Below, piece by piece: positions 27,482 to 36,833 of a stretch of 64,000 bases of DNA; positions within the stretch are counted from its first letter, which is position 1, and every line of letters begins with the position of its first letter. Origin of the DNA: Neisseria zoodegmatis (lineage in GTDB: Bacteria > Pseudomonadota > Gammaproteobacteria > Burkholderiales > Neisseriaceae); the NCBI RefSeq assembly GCF_900187305.1, contig NZ_LT906434.1:992001-1056000 (forward strand), read 5' to 3'. The notes under the pieces are model-generated. The model made no database searches, was not told the DNA's origin, and saw only the letters and a program-made list of their open reading frames with translations. The position numbers and the translations under genes were made by a program.

Positions 27482-28759
27482 TTATGCAGCAGGCTTTTTG
27501 CTTGAACTTGCTTCTTGATATTCGCTGCCGTCTGAAAGTAACAGCTTAGGTTTGTCACCTTTTTCAATTACATTCTCATTAACCACGACTTTCTTCACTT
27601 CTTTGAGATTCGGAAGGATGTACATGGTTTCGAGCAGGCATCGTTCTACAATCGAACGCAAGCCGCGGGCACCGGTTTTGCGTTCCATAGCTTGTTTGGC
27701 AATGCTGCGTAAGGCAGAAGGCAAAACTTCCAGCTCCACGCCTTCCATCGCAAACAATGCTTGATATTGCTTGATGAGGGCGTTTTTCGGCTCAGTCAGA
27801 ATATTGATCAAAGCGTCTTCATCAAGTTCGGCCAGCGTGGCAATAACGGGAAGGCGGCCGATAAGTTCGGGAATCAAGCCGAATTTGATTAAGTCTTCCG
27901 GCTCAACGGTTTCAAACAGCTCGGTAATATTGGCATTTTCATCCTTGCTGCTCACGACCGCACCGAAGCCGATACCGCCTTTTTCGGTACGTTGGCGGAT
28001 GACTTTTTCTAAGCCTGCAAATGCACCGCCGCAGATGAACAAGATATTGGTAGTGTCAACATTAATGAATTCTTGATTGGGGTGCTTGCGGCCGCCTTGC
28101 GGGGGGACGGAGGCAACGGTTCCTTCAATCAGTTTCAGCAGTGCTTGCTGTACGCCTTCGCCGGATACGTCGCGGGTGATGGAAGGGTTGTCGCTTTTGC
28201 GGGAAATTTTGTCGATTTCATCAATATATACGATGCCGCGTTGGGCTTTTTCTACATCGAAATCACATTTGCCCAGCAGTTTCGTAATGATTTGCTCCAC
28301 GTCTTCGCCTACATAACCCGCTTCTGTGAGCGTAGTGGCATCTGCCATCACAAAAGGCACATCCAGTTTGCGGGCAAGCGATTGTGCCAGCAGGGTTTTG
28401 CCGGAGCCGGTGGGGCCGATGAGCAAGATGTTGCTTTTGGACAGCTCTACGTTTTCGCTGTTTTTCGGGTGGCGTAAGCGTTTGTAATGGTTGTAAACGG
28501 CGACAGCCAATGCTTTTTTGGCCTGCTCTTGCCCGATAACGTGGTCGTTGAGATTCGCCACGATTTCGGCAGGGGTGGGTAAACGGTCTTGCGCTGCGGT
28601 TTCGGCAGGCATATCGGAATCTTCATGCTGGGCTTTGAGCATGATGCCGCAGGTTTCCACACATTCGTTGCAGATTAAAGCTTTTTCGCCTTCAATCAGG
28701 TTTTTTACTTCGTGCTCAGGTTTACCGCAAAACGAGCAGAAACGTTTTTCGTCTGACAT
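27482..28759 (-). CDS. clpX: ATP-dependent Clp protease ATP-binding subunit ClpX
   Basis: AAA+ unfoldase that feeds tagged proteins to ClpP. 425 residues. The N-terminal zinc-binding domain has CSFCGKPE and CNECVETC; Walker A is [12 protein letters not shown], Walker [11 protein letters not shown], and the pore loop GYVGEDVE is present. clpP is not next to it here. It has its own promoter at 28826-28854. Confidence 0.97.
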   Translation of the reverse strand: MSDEKRFCSFCGKPEHEVKNLIEGEKALICNECVETCGIMLKAQHEDSDMPAETAAQDRLPTPAEIVANLNDHVIGQEQAKKALAVAVYNHYKRLRHPKNSENVELSKSNILLIGPTGSGKTLLAQSLARKLDVPFVMADATTLTEAGYVGEDVEQIITKLLGKCDFDVEKAQRGIVYIDEIDKISRKSDNPSITRDVSGEGVQQALLKLIEGTVASVPPQGGRKHPNQEFINVDTTNILFICGGAFAGLEKVIRQRTEKGGIGFGAVVSSKDENANITELFETVEPEDLIKFGLIPELIGRLPVIATLAELDEDALINILTEPKNALIKQYQALFAMEGVELEVLPSALRSIAKQAMERKTGARGLRSIVERCLLETMYILPNLKEVKKVVVNENVIEKGDKPKLLLSDGSEYQEASSSKKPAA

Positions 28760-28825
28760 ATTTATATTTTCTTCAGGATTATTGTGTGATGTTTAAGATG
28801 CAGAATTTGCTTGGTTGAACCGATA

Positions 28826-28854
28826 AGTATAATAAGTATCTGCTTGTTTATCAA
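28826..28854 (-). promoter_or_regulatory. Sigma-70 type promoter of clpX
   Basis: On the minus strand TTGATA (28849-28854) is separated by exactly 17 bases from TATACT (28826-28831), about 65 bases upstream of the clpX start. Confidence 0.75.
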
Positions 28855-29225
28855 ACTAAGCGGATAAATGTTTTGAGAGAATGAAAGGGGCGTGCTTTTT
28901 GCCGGATTTTAATGGATTGGAAAGTAAGGCGGAGTGGGGTAGCGCTTTCGAGGTGTAAGCTTCATACAACATATTAAATAATCTCAGTTAAAGTAAATAT
29001 AGTTATTTATTGTAAGGTTTTTTGAAGTTTTTTATGCTTATTTAATAGTTTGAAAAGGTAAAATATGGTTTAAATGGGGGAAAATATATTTTTCGGCTTT
29101 ACAGCAAAGCCCGTTTTAATCAATAATTTACTAATTACAGATAGAACGTGTTGTCATAAGGCCCAAACAGTAGCTTTTTATGGCGGCACATTTGTTTCAA
29201 CTTAAGTACACACGGAAGATGAAAA
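28855..29225. other. AT-rich intergenic region between clpX and pbpG
   Basis: No ORF, repeat or uptake sequence stands out. It must contain the pbpG promoter, but no clear boxes could be assigned. The pbpG ribosome binding site GGAAG is at 29214-29218. Confidence 0.5.
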
Positions 29226-30170
29226 ATGCCGATGATGAATATCAGCAAAAAAATTGCCGCAGCTTGTTTGAGCATTGGTTTGGCTGCTTTCAGCCTGCCT
29301 GCCGCAGCGGATGATTTGGACGTGCTGGGTCAGTTTTTGGAGCAGAACTTCCCCGTTGAAAGCGATCCCTTGGGCGCATTTGCGACCATGAAAATTGAAG
29401 ACCAGCTTGAAGCACAGGCTGCTTATGCAGGCCCCTTGCTGTCTTCACAGTCTGCTTTGATCGTGAACAATAAAACCGGCGAAGTGCTGTTTCAGAAAAA
29501 TCCCAACCGCGTAATGCCGATTGCTTCGATTTCAAAATTGATGTCTGCGATGGTGGTGTTGGATGCGAATCAGAATATGAACGAGCCGATTACCATTACC
29601 GCTGCTGAAATAGACCGCCTGAAAGGTACGGGCAGCCGTTTGGCGGTGGGCACTACGCTGACCCGCGGCGAGCTTTTGCATCTGAGCCTGATGAGCAGTG
29701 AAAACCGCGCCACTCATGCGCTTGGCCGCAGCTATCCGGGCGGTATGTCTGCATTTGTGGATGCGATGAACCGCAAAGCGCAAAGTTTGGGCATGGGCAA
29801 TACCCGTTTTTACGAGCCGACCGGCTTGGATTTCCGTAATGTGTCTACGGCGAACGATTTGAGCAAAATGGTTCAGGCTGCGAGCAAGTATCCGGTTATC
29901 CGACGCGACAGCGTTTCCAACTACCGCGCGGTTTACACGCATAAAGGCCAGCAAAGCTATCGCAACAGCAATGCTTTGGTTCGTGAGGGCGGTTGGAACA
30001 TCGAGCTTCAGAAAACCGGTTATATCCGCGAGGCAGGCCGTTCTATGGTTGTGAAAGCCAAAGTGCAGAACCAACCCGTAACCATCGTATTGTTGAATGC
30101 GCCTTCTTCTCTGAGCCGTGTGAACGATGCGCGTAAAATCGAATCTTGGATGTTGCAAACACGCTCTTAA
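29226..30170 (+). CDS. pbpG: D-alanyl-D-alanine endopeptidase (PBP7/8 type)
   Basis: Low-molecular-mass penicillin-binding protein that cuts peptide cross-links in periplasmic peptidoglycan. 314 residues. Sec signal ending PAAA-DD near residue 28. Active-site motifs: SISK (SxxK, about residue 101), SSEN (SxN, about 159), and KTG (about 263). It has no C-terminal amphipathic anchor, unlike DacA, so PbpG is the better call. ATG 29226 is seven bases after GGAAG. A strong terminator follows. Confidence 0.92.
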   Translation: MPMMNISKKIAAACLSIGLAAFSLPAAADDLDVLGQFLEQNFPVESDPLGAFATMKIEDQLEAQAAYAGPLLSSQSALIVNNKTGEVLFQKNPNRVMPIASISKLMSAMVVLDANQNMNEPITITAAEIDRLKGTGSRLAVGTTLTRGELLHLSLMSSENRATHALGRSYPGGMSAFVDAMNRKAQSLGMGNTRFYEPTGLDFRNVSTANDLSKMVQAASKYPVIRRDSVSNYRAVYTHKGQQSYRNSNALVREGGWNIELQKTGYIREAGRSMVVKAKVQNQPVTIVLLNAPSSLSRVNDARKIESWMLQTRS

Positions 30171-30205
30171 TCCATTGTTGGTTTGATTTTAGGATAGGAA
30201 GAAGT

Positions 30206-30243
30206 AACAGCCTGAGGGTTTTATCCCTTCAGGCTGTTTGTTT
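30206..30243 (+). terminator. Terminator of pbpG
   Basis: AACAGCCTGA-gGG ... CCc-TCAGGCTGTT stem-loop followed by TTGTTTTG. Confidence 0.8.
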
Positions 30244-30364
30244 TGTTGCAGACGATGGTTTGGGAAGAAGGGCAGATGGTTTTATCCGGGCTTGGGAACG
30301 CATGTAACGCCGGCTTGAGATTGAGTTTTAGATCAATAGTGATTTGATTAGAACAGATGTAACG

Positions 30365-30409
30365 AGGCCGTCTGAAAGCGAAGCTCACAAGTTTGCTTTC
30401 AGACGGCCT
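30365..30409. repeat. Inverted DUS pair downstream of nupC
   Basis: AGGCCGTCTGAAAGC (30365-30379) and GCTTTCAGACGGCCT (30395-30409) make a 15-bp stem between the convergent pbpG and nupC genes; a likely terminator for nupC. Confidence 0.8.
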
Positions 30410-30428
30410 TATTAATAACCAGATTCTT

Positions 30429-31706
30429 TTACGACAAGATACTTACGCCCGACAAGCCGATAAACAAGCCCGCAATCACCGCGCTCATCAGGTTAGACAG
30501 CGAACCGGCAACCACTGCTTTGATGCCCAAGCGGGCTACGTCTTTGCGGCGGTTCGGCGCCATAATGCTCAAGCCGCCCACCAATACGGCAATCGAACCC
30601 AAGTTGGCAAATCCGCACAGCGCGAAAGAAATAATCGCTTTGGTGGTGTCGGTGAGTTTAACTGCCGATTCGGGTTTCAAGTAGTTCACAAATTCGGAAT
30701 AGGCCACAAATTCGTTCACCACCACTTTTTGCCCGATTAACGAACCTGCCACACCCGCCTCATGCCACGGCACGCCGATAATCCATGCCAGCGGCGAAAA
30801 CACCCAGCCCAGAATGGCCTGCAAGGTCAAATCACCGTGGCCGAACCAGCCTGCTACGCCGCCGATAATGCCGTTGATCATGGCAATTAAAGCGACGAAT
30901 GCCAGCAGCGACGCGCCCACAGCAATGGCGATTTGCGCGCCGGTTACCGCACCGCCTGCCGCCGCGTCGATGACATTGGTCGGCTTGTCTTCTTCATTTT
31001 CGGCCAACACTTCTTCATCGTTTTGCGTTTTTTCCGTTTCGGGTACCAACAGTTTGGCAAACAGCAAACCGCCCGGTGCCGCCATAAACGAAGCGGCAAT
31101 CAGATAGGGCAGCGGCACGCCCATTTGGGCATAACCGGCCAACACCGAACCGGCCACCGAAGCCAAACCGCCGCTCATCACGGCAAACAGCTCCGATTCG
31201 GTCATTCTGCGGATATACGGGCGCACCACCAGCGGCGCTTCCGTTTGGCCTACGAAAATATTGGCCGCCGCCGACATGGATTCGGCTTTCGATGTGCCCA
31301 ACACTTTTTGCAGAAAACCGCCGATGACTTTAATCAGCACCTGCATCACGCCGATGTAGTACAGCACCGCCATCAGCGATGAGAAAAACACAATCATCGG
31401 CAACACGCGCAGGGCAAACACAAAGCCGCCGCCGCCGAACATTTCAAACATTTTGTCCGACACCAAGCCGCCAAACAAAAAACTCACGCCGTTGTTGCCG
31501 TAAGCAATCACATTGCTGATGGCGTTCGACGCGCCTTGCAGCATATCGCGTCCTTGCGGCACATACAGCACCAATGCGCCCAGAGCCACCTGAATCAGAA
31601 ACGCACCGGCCACCGTGCGGATGTTGATGGCCTTGCGGTTGGTGGAAAGCAGCACCGCAATCGCCACCAGCACCGCCATGCCCAGCAAACTGTGTAAAAC
31701 ACCCAT
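30429..31706 (-). CDS. nupC: Concentrative nucleoside transporter, NupC/CNT family
   Basis: Proton- or sodium-coupled nucleoside uptake through the inner membrane. 425 residues with about ten hydrophobic segments. It has the CNT signature region [20 protein letters not shown] (QTEAPL) and LMSAVIAG near the C-terminus. A charged insert around [17 protein letters not shown] is cytoplasmic or periplasmic linker. It is a single gene. Confidence 0.93.
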   Translation of the reverse strand: MGVLHSLLGMAVLVAIAVLLSTNRKAINIRTVAGAFLIQVALGALVLYVPQGRDMLQGASNAISNVIAYGNNGVSFLFGGLVSDKMFEMFGGGGFVFALRVLPMIVFFSSLMAVLYYIGVMQVLIKVIGGFLQKVLGTSKAESMSAAANIFVGQTEAPLVVRPYIRRMTESELFAVMSGGLASVAGSVLAGYAQMGVPLPYLIAASFMAAPGGLLFAKLLVPETEKTQNDEEVLAENEEDKPTNVIDAAAGGAVTGAQIAIAVGASLLAFVALIAMINGIIGGVAGWFGHGDLTLQAILGWVFSPLAWIIGVPWHEAGVAGSLIGQKVVVNEFVAYSEFVNYLKPESAVKLTDTTKAIISFALCGFANLGSIAVLVGGLSIMAPNRRKDVARLGIKAVVAGSLSNLMSAVIAGLFIGLSGVSILS

Positions 31707-31942
31707 TTCAGTTTTCCTTTATTGACAAAGTTCCGCCATTATAAAGGAAGCCTGCGCAAAGCCGTGCCGGAATTTTCAGACGGCCTTCGGACTTGAAGCT
31801 ATAGTCGATAACTTGCTTTACCGCGGTTCGTCATATGGCTGCCGCCTTATTCGGTTGATTCATTTTCAGACGGCCTTTGGGTGTAAGCGCAGAATGGTAT
31901 AAGATAAAGGCCGTCTGAAAACCGATTGAGAAAGAGAACGAC

Positions 31943-32386
31943 ATGCCGCAATACAGCTTTACCCTGCCGTCTTCCGCCGACCGCGATTTCGTATCCGACG
32001 AACACCTGCCGCTGGTGGTTTATTTCTACCCCAAAGACAGCACGCCCGGCTGCACTACCGAAGGCTTGGACTTCAGCGCCCGCTTGGAACAATTCAAAGC
32101 CCTCGGCTACACCGTGGTCGGCATCTCGCGCGACGGCGTGAAATCGCATCAGAACTTTTGCGCCAAACAAGGTTTCCAATTCGAACTGCTCAGCGACAAA
32201 GACGAAACCGTGTGCAAGCTGTTTGACGTGATCAAGTTGAAAAAACTCTACGGCAAAGAATCGCTCGGCATCGAACGCAGCACGTTCGTACTCAACAAAC
32301 AAGGCGAAATCGAGCACGAATGGCGCAAAGTCAAAGTAGCGGGGCACGCGCAGGAAGTGTTGGAAACCGTCAGTAAGGCCGTCTGA
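31943..32386 (+). CDS. bcp: Thiol peroxidase, Bcp/PrxQ type
   Basis: Peroxiredoxin that reduces hydroperoxides. 147 residues. The peroxidatic cysteine is in KDSTPGCTTEG. The position five residues later is Gly/Leu rather than the second Cys found in many Bcp proteins, so it may work as a 1-Cys or use another cysteine (FCAKQ or VCKLF). The stop TGA is supplied by an uptake sequence: GCC GTC TGA. The acetyltransferase follows 14 bases later. The uptake-sequence pair at 31863-31878 and 31907-31922 flanks its upstream region. Confidence 0.9.
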   Translation: MPQYSFTLPSSADRDFVSDEHLPLVVYFYPKDSTPGCTTEGLDFSARLEQFKALGYTVVGISRDGVKSHQNFCAKQGFQFELLSDKDETVCKLFDVIKLKKLYGKESLGIERSTFVLNKQGEIEHEWRKVKVAGHAQEVLETVSKAV

Positions 32387-32400
32387 AAAAAGGTGGAACC

Positions 32401-32985
32401 ATGAATACGCCGCAACCGATTACCCTCAGTTTAAACGGCATCCGCTTGGAGCCGCTGGGTATGCAGCACGAAGAAGGTTTGCGCGAAGCCGCGGCCGACG
32501 GCGAACTGTGGCAGCTGGTGTTTGCCTCTGTGCCCGAGCCGCACAATACCGCCGCCTATATTCAGACGGCCTTAAACATGCCCAACCGCTTGGCCTTCGC
32601 CGTGATTGACGAGCGCAGCGGCAAAGTGATCGGCAGCACCAGCTATCACGATATCGTCCCCGCCGCCGCGCGTTTGGAAATCGGCTATACCTGGTATGCC
32701 CGCAGCTACTGGCGCAGCCATGTGAACACCACCTGCAAATACCTGCTGTTGCGCCATGCCTTTGAAACGCTGGCCGTACAAACCGTGGGTTGGCGCACCG
32801 ATATTCTGAACACCCGTTCGCAGCAAGCCATCGAACGCTTGGGCGCGAAAAAAGACGGCGTTTTGCGCGGCCACCAAGCCCGGCGTGACGGCAGCGTGCG
32901 CGATACCGTGATGTACAGCATGATCCGCTCAGAATGGCCGCAAGCCAAAGCCAAGCTGGCGGCGCGTGTGAATGCGCAGCCATAA
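32401..32985 (+). CDS. GNAT N-acetyltransferase, RimJ/RimL-like
   Basis: 194 residues, Acetyltransf_3-type. Conserved features: LEIGYTWYARSYWRS, NTTCKYLLLRHAFETL and WRTDILNTRSQQAIERLGAKKDGVLR, the usual pattern for N-terminal or small-molecule acetylation. The substrate is unknown. It lies between bcp and ogt with short gaps, probably one transcript. Confidence 0.88.
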   Translation: MNTPQPITLSLNGIRLEPLGMQHEEGLREAAADGELWQLVFASVPEPHNTAAYIQTALNMPNRLAFAVIDERSGKVIGSTSYHDIVPAAARLEIGYTWYARSYWRSHVNTTCKYLLLRHAFETLAVQTVGWRTDILNTRSQQAIERLGAKKDGVLRGHQARRDGSVRDTVMYSMIRSEWPQAKAKLAARVNAQP

Positions 32986-33006
32986 TTTTTCAGACGGCCT
33001 TAAACC

Positions 33007-33474
33007 ATGAACTATCCTTGTCTGTATTCCGCCCCGTTCGGCGACATCACCTTAATCTTCGACGCAGAGGAAAACCTTGTCGAACTGAACCTGCACGGCC
33101 GACCCGAATATGCGCCTTATCCTTTGCCCGAAGCATGGAAAAAGAAACTGGACGATTACTTCTCAGGCCGTCTGAAAAACTTTAATCACCCGATTTCCAC
33201 GCAAGGCACGGCGTTCCAGCAGAAGGTTTGGCAGACGATTGCCGAGATCCCTGCCGGAGAAGTGCTCACTTACCAAGACATCGCCCGCAAAATAGGCAGC
33301 CATCCCCGTGCAGTCGGCGGCGCATGCGGTAAAAACCCGCTGGCCTTAGTGGTGCCGTGCCACCGCGTCGTCGCCAAACAAGGCTTGGGCGGATTTTCCA
33401 GCGGAGAAGGCGACGCGCTGGCGATTAAGCGTTGGCTGCTGCAACATGAAGGCATTGAAATAAACAGCAAATAA
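33007..33474 (+). CDS. ogt: Methylated-DNA-protein-cysteine methyltransferase
   Basis: Direct repair of O6-methylguanine by transfer to an active-site cysteine. 155 residues; active site VVPCHRVV and recognition-helix motif SHPRAVGGACGKNP. An uptake sequence is read inside (GRLK). The 3' end lies in the left arm of an inverted-repeat element (33463-33570). An uptake sequence sits just before the start. Confidence 0.94.
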   Translation: MNYPCLYSAPFGDITLIFDAEENLVELNLHGRPEYAPYPLPEAWKKKLDDYFSGRLKNFNHPISTQGTAFQQKVWQTIAEIPAGEVLTYQDIARKIGSHPRAVGGACGKNPLALVVPCHRVVAKQGLGGFSSGEGDALAIKRWLLQHEGIEINSK

Positions 33475-33570
33475 ACTTTATTTCTGCTACGGCGTTGCTG
33501 CGTCTTGCCGTATTACTCATACTGTCTTCGACTTGCTGCCTTGTATCAAAAATAAGTTTATTTTGCTGTT
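33463..33570. mobile_element. 108-bp inverted-repeat element (MITE-like) at the 3' end of ogt
   Basis: The left arm AACAGCAAATAAACTTTATT begins at 33463, inside the last codons of ogt. The right arm ends at 33570 with AAGTTTATTTTGCTGTT. They are complementary over about 22 bases with one indel. The core (gctacggcgttgctgcgtct through ctgtcttcgacttgctgcc) resembles a short intergenic repeat I remember from pathogenic Neisseria, with the wording ctacggcgttggctcg and gtactgtctgcggcttcg. No target duplication could be identified. Confidence 0.55.
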
Positions 33571-33610
33571 AAGGCCGTCTGAAAAACCCTTTTCCCGCAA
33601 GGAAACCAAC

Positions 33611-33811
33611 ATGCACGAAACCTCCGACAAAGCCCCGCAAACCCGCCCGACGGAATGGGACATTGAAAAAACCAAAGCCGAAACCGCCAAGCTGCAAGCA
33701 GAGGTGCGCTTGGCCGAGGCCAAAGCCCGAACCGCCAAAATCGTGATGATCGGCATTTTGGCCGCGATTGCGCTGGTGTTTGCCTTTATTGTTGTTATGG
33801 CCGTTCTTTGA
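33611..33811 (+). CDS. Small single-pass membrane protein of unknown function
   Basis: 66 residues. ATG 33611 follows AAGGAA (33599-33604). An N-terminal charged, Ala-rich helix (about 17-42, EKTKAETAKLQAEVRLAEAK) that looks like a coiled coil is followed by one hydrophobic segment (about 45-65) at the very C-terminus. It is a tail-anchored or inner-membrane protein with its charged part in the cytoplasm. No family recognised. xerD starts 13 bases after its stop. Confidence 0.65.
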   Translation: MHETSDKAPQTRPTEWDIEKTKAETAKLQAEVRLAEAKARTAKIVMIGILAAIALVFAFIVVMAVL

Positions 33812-33824
33812 GAAAACCCTTGCG

Positions 33825-34715
33825 ATGCCGTCTGAAAACCATCCCGATACCTATATCGACCGCCTGCTCGAACACCTTTGGCTGAACGACCGTCTCAGCC
33901 AAAACACGCTCGACAGCTACCGGCGTGACCTGCAAAAAGTCGCCGCGCGCTTGGTCGAACACGGCCTCAACTGGCAAAACGCACAAAGCAGCGACTTATC
34001 CGCCGCCATTTACCATCCCGACGAGCAAACCCGTTCGCAAGCACGCGCCCTTTCAGCCTGCAAACGCCTCTACGGTTGGCTGCTCGAAACCGAACGGCGC
34101 AGCGACAACCCCACCCGCCACCTCACCACGCCCAAACAGCCCACAACCCTGCCCAAGCTGATTACCGAAGCACAAATCGACGCGCTGCTGAATGCTCCCG
34201 ACACCGAAAGCGCACACGGCCTGCGCGATAAAGCCCTGTTGGAGCTTATCTACGCCACCGGCTTGCGCGTCAGCGAAGCGGTAAAACTCCAAATCGGCCA
34301 AGCCAATCTGCACAAAGGCATCATCAACACCATCGGCAAAGGCAACAAACAGCGCATTGTGCCGCTCGGCGAAGAAGCCGCCTACTGGATAGAACGCTAT
34401 CTCGCCGAAGCCCGCCCGCTGCTGCTGAAAAACAAAGCCTGCGACGAATTGTTCGTCAGCCAGAAACGCACCGGCATCAGCCGCCAGCTCGCTTGGATGA
34501 TTGTCGAAAAATACGCCCAAGAAGCCGGTATCGAACACCTAAGCCCGCACGGACTGCGCCACGCCTTCGCCACCCATCTCGTCAATCACGGCGCCGACTT
34601 GCGCGTGGTACAACTGCTGCTTGGCCACGCCGACATCAGCACTACCCAGATTTACACCCATGTTGCTAACGAGAGGTTGAAAAGTATTGTGCAGGAACAC
34701 CATCCGCGCGGTTGA
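33825..34715 (+). CDS. xerD: Tyrosine recombinase XerD
   Basis: With XerC it resolves chromosome dimers at dif during cell division. 296 residues from ATG 33825. The N-terminal SAM-like domain starts DRLLEHLWLNDRLSQNTLDSYRRDL. Catalytic residues: Arg in ATGLRVSEA, Lys in GKGNKQR, His/Arg in HGLRHAFATHL, His in GHADISTTQIYTHV with the nucleophile Tyr. The start codon is the first three bases of an AT-type uptake sequence, ATGCCGTCTGAA. The start is supported by family length; the ribosome binding site is weak. Confidence 0.94.
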   Translation: MPSENHPDTYIDRLLEHLWLNDRLSQNTLDSYRRDLQKVAARLVEHGLNWQNAQSSDLSAAIYHPDEQTRSQARALSACKRLYGWLLETERRSDNPTRHLTTPKQPTTLPKLITEAQIDALLNAPDTESAHGLRDKALLELIYATGLRVSEAVKLQIGQANLHKGIINTIGKGNKQRIVPLGEEAAYWIERYLAEARPLLLKNKACDELFVSQKRTGISRQLAWMIVEKYAQEAGIEHLSPHGLRHAFATHLVNHGADLRVVQLLLGHADISTTQIYTHVANERLKSIVQEHHPRG

Positions 34716-34750
34716 ATGAGCTGTTTAAGTTATTGGTGCGGAAATGAAAG

Positions 34751-34790
34751 CAGGCCGTCTGAAAATATTTCAGACGGCCTGTGTGCTTTT
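34751..34790. terminator. DUS hairpin terminator after xerD
   Basis: CAGGCCGTCTGAAA (34751-34764) and TTTCAGACGGCCTG (34768-34781) form a 14-bp stem with a 3-nt loop, followed by TGTGCTTTT. Confidence 0.8.
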
Positions 34791-34952
34791 CAAATACATA
34801 CGATTCAAAAAAACATTCGTGCAAACAACCGAACGCTACCTGCGGGCGGCTAGGCAATCTGGATCTAGGCTCGCGGATTTTCGTTCGGCAGGTTTTGTCT
34901 AAACTCGCGAAGCTCGTTTTCAGACGGCCTCAAGCTGTGAAGCTGCGTTGCG
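34791..34952. other. Intergenic region between xerD and prfH
   Basis: No gene seen. It holds an uptake sequence near 34918-34930. The remainder has no recognisable feature. Confidence 0.5.
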
Positions 34953-35582
34953 TTACGGCATTTTCCGTTCCCGAAACGACAAACCTTCAAACACCTTCAC
35001 CGGATTGCCGCGCTCCACCTGATAAAGCTGCACATGTTTTTGACGCGCATAGGCTTCTGCCCGGGTGCTGTGCGCTTCGGCCAGTTTTTCCGACAGCAAT
35101 GCCAACGCCCGTTTTTTATTGGCGTGCTGGCTGCGCTCGCTTTCTACCCGCACGGAAATGCCGCTTGGCGTGTGAGTTGCACGCACCGCGCTTTCGGTTT
35201 TGTTGACGTGCTGACCGCCTTTGCCGCCCGCGCGACAGGTTTGGAAAGCGATTTCGCCGTCGCCGTACTCGGGTAAATCCGCGTCGGGCAGGCGGAAGAT
35301 GCCGATGTACCAGTTTTTACGCAAATGCTGTTTGCGGACGGGGCTGCTGCATATCCATTGCAGCGTTCCCAGCCAATGTTGCGACCACGTTTCTGCCGCC
35401 GCGCCGCTAATTTTGACCGTGGCCGAAATCATGCCGTATTTGCTTTCGGAGGCCGTCTGAACAGCGGCGGCAATGCCTTGCGACTTGGCTTCCCGTATCA
35501 AATGCCGCACAACAAAACGGGCGAATATCTGGCATTCCGCCGGGCCTTGTGCGGTGGAGATGTGTAATAAAACCGTGTTCAT
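34953..35582 (-). CDS. prfH: Peptide chain release factor homolog PrfH
   Basis: Release-factor-like protein of 209 residues with the peptidyl-hydrolase loop GGKGGQHVNKTESAVR (GGQ, about residues 129-131) and a basic C-terminal stretch, but without the codon-recognition domain of RF1/RF2. PrfH proteins are usually encoded with RtcB-type RNA ligases. From recent work on E. coli relatives, PrfH releases the peptide from ribosomes whose 16S rRNA decoding centre has been cut, allowing the ligase to reseal the rRNA. It starts nine bases after the rtcB stop, in one operon. Confidence 0.93.
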   Translation of the reverse strand: MNTVLLHISTAQGPAECQIFARFVVRHLIREAKSQGIAAAVQTASESKYGMISATVKISGAAAETWSQHWLGTLQWICSSPVRKQHLRKNWYIGIFRLPDADLPEYGDGEIAFQTCRAGGKGGQHVNKTESAVRATHTPSGISVRVESERSQHANKKRALALLSEKLAEAHSTRAEAYARQKHVQLYQVERGNPVKVFEGLSFRERKMP

Positions 35583-35591
35583 TTCTTGCTC

Positions 35592-36722
35592 CTATGCGCC
35601 GCAAGCGCCCGATGTTTTGTAGGTCAGCACCGGTTTAAACCGCGCCACGATGGTGATCAGGCCCGCGTTCAGCAAAGCATTGACCACGCTGTCAACGTTT
35701 TTGTATGCCTGCGGTGCTTCTTCGTAAATCAACGTTTTATCTCGGCATACGACGATGCTGCCGAAGGCGGTGCGGCGCAATGAGTCCGCAGAATATTTGT
35801 GCGATAAACGGCCGCGGCATTCCGTACGCAGCCATTTCCGTCCGGATCCGTGTGCCAGCGAATTGAGCGACAGGCTGCAATCTTCGGCGGGTAAAACCAG
35901 ATAGCTGAAGTCGCCGCGCGAACCGGGAATGACTACCAAGCCGCGGTCGGCCGGTGTTGCGCCTTTGCGGTGCAGCCAGCCGTGCACGCCGCCGATGTCG
36001 GCTTCTTCGAGAAAGTTGTGGTGCACATCCAGCAGGCAAGAGCCTTCGCTGCGCCAGTTGTGCAGCATTCTTTCTGCAATCAGGCGTCGGTTAGCGTGGG
36101 CGAAATCCAAAGCATCTTGATGTGCGTGTAAATAGTCTGCCGCCGCTTCAGAGCCGGCATCTAAGCCTTGATGCCCGAATTGCTGAACGTGGCGGCTGAG
36201 AATGTGTTGACCCAAGCCGCGGGAACCGCTGTGTACCAAGAGTTGTAGTTTGGTTTTGTCAAACGCAGCGGGCAGCAGGTCGGCGCGGTAAATGTCGTCA
36301 ACGGCTTGCAGTTCGGCAAAATGGTTGCCGCCGCCGATGGTGCCTAAGGCCGTCTGAAACAGGTGGGCAGGCAGCAATTCGCGGATGCGTTCGTGCCAGT
36401 TGTCATCGAGCGGCATGTCGATATTGCCGAGCTGTTTGGCGAGTTTCTCGGGTTTGGCTTTGTAGGCGGTCAGGTCGGTTTGCCAAAAAGCCATGCCGCA
36501 GCCGATGTCGTTGCCGATTAAGGCGGGGTAAAAGTGATTGCGGCTGAAAAAAGCCGCGCCTACCGGATAACCGCGTCCGGCGTGTAAATCCGGCATGCCG
36601 GCTACACGGAGCATGTGCGGCAACGTGGCGGTGGTGTGGAGTTGTTGAACCGCGTTGCCTTCTATCCAAGTGTCGGAATCGGCAATCACGATGGAATCAG
36701 GGTGGGAAATAAGTGTGCCCAT
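35592..36722 (-). CDS. rtcB: RtcB-family RNA ligase (RtcB2 type, paired with PrfH)
   Basis: GTP- and Mn2+-dependent ligase joining 2',3'-cyclic phosphate and 5'-OH RNA ends. Motifs: PDLHAGRGYPVG, NDIGCGMAF (metal Cys), GGGNHFAE, LLVHSGSRGLG, and LAHGSGRKWLR with the guanylated His. 376 residues from ATG 36722, a little shorter than canonical RtcB (~400) as is usual for the PrfH-linked group. A further ATG at 36752 would add ten residues and interferes with the leader hairpin. It is the first main gene of the operon; a leader with a 17-codon ORF and hairpins precedes it. Confidence 0.92.
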   Translation of the reverse strand: MGTLISHPDSIVIADSDTWIEGNAVQQLHTTATLPHMLRVAGMPDLHAGRGYPVGAAFFSRNHFYPALIGNDIGCGMAFWQTDLTAYKAKPEKLAKQLGNIDMPLDDNWHERIRELLPAHLFQTALGTIGGGNHFAELQAVDDIYRADLLPAAFDKTKLQLLVHSGSRGLGQHILSRHVQQFGHQGLDAGSEAAADYLHAHQDALDFAHANRRLIAERMLHNWRSEGSCLLDVHHNFLEEADIGGVHGWLHRKGATPADRGLVVIPGSRGDFSYLVLPAEDCSLSLNSLAHGSGRKWLRTECRGRLSHKYSADSLRRTAFGSIVVCRDKTLIYEEAPQAYKNVDSVVNALLNAGLITIVARFKPVLTYKTSGACGA

Positions 36723-36739
36723 AATATACTTTCTTGCAG

Positions 36740-36809
36740 GCGCAAACCGCATGAAGTCTGTGTTTCATGGGTTGACGCGAATAATCAGGAAAGCAGCCCG
36801 AACGCGGGC
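36740..36809 (-). promoter_or_regulatory. Structured leader upstream of rtcB
   Basis: Two hairpins lie between the leader ORF and rtcB. The first (36796-36809) is GCCCG / CGGGC with a 4-nt loop. The second (36740-36778) is long and imperfect: CATGAA / TTCATG (36750-36755, 36764-36769) extended by AACC/GGTT and GCG/CGC. The second ends 17 bases before the rtcB start, near its ribosome binding site. Confidence 0.5.
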
Positions 36810-36833
36810 GACACAGAAAAAAGAGGTGCGCGC

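Noticed and set aside
33768..33824. Upstream start of xerD at 33768
   Set aside because: It overlaps the membrane segment of the small protein gene in another frame; ATG 33825 gives the normal XerD length.
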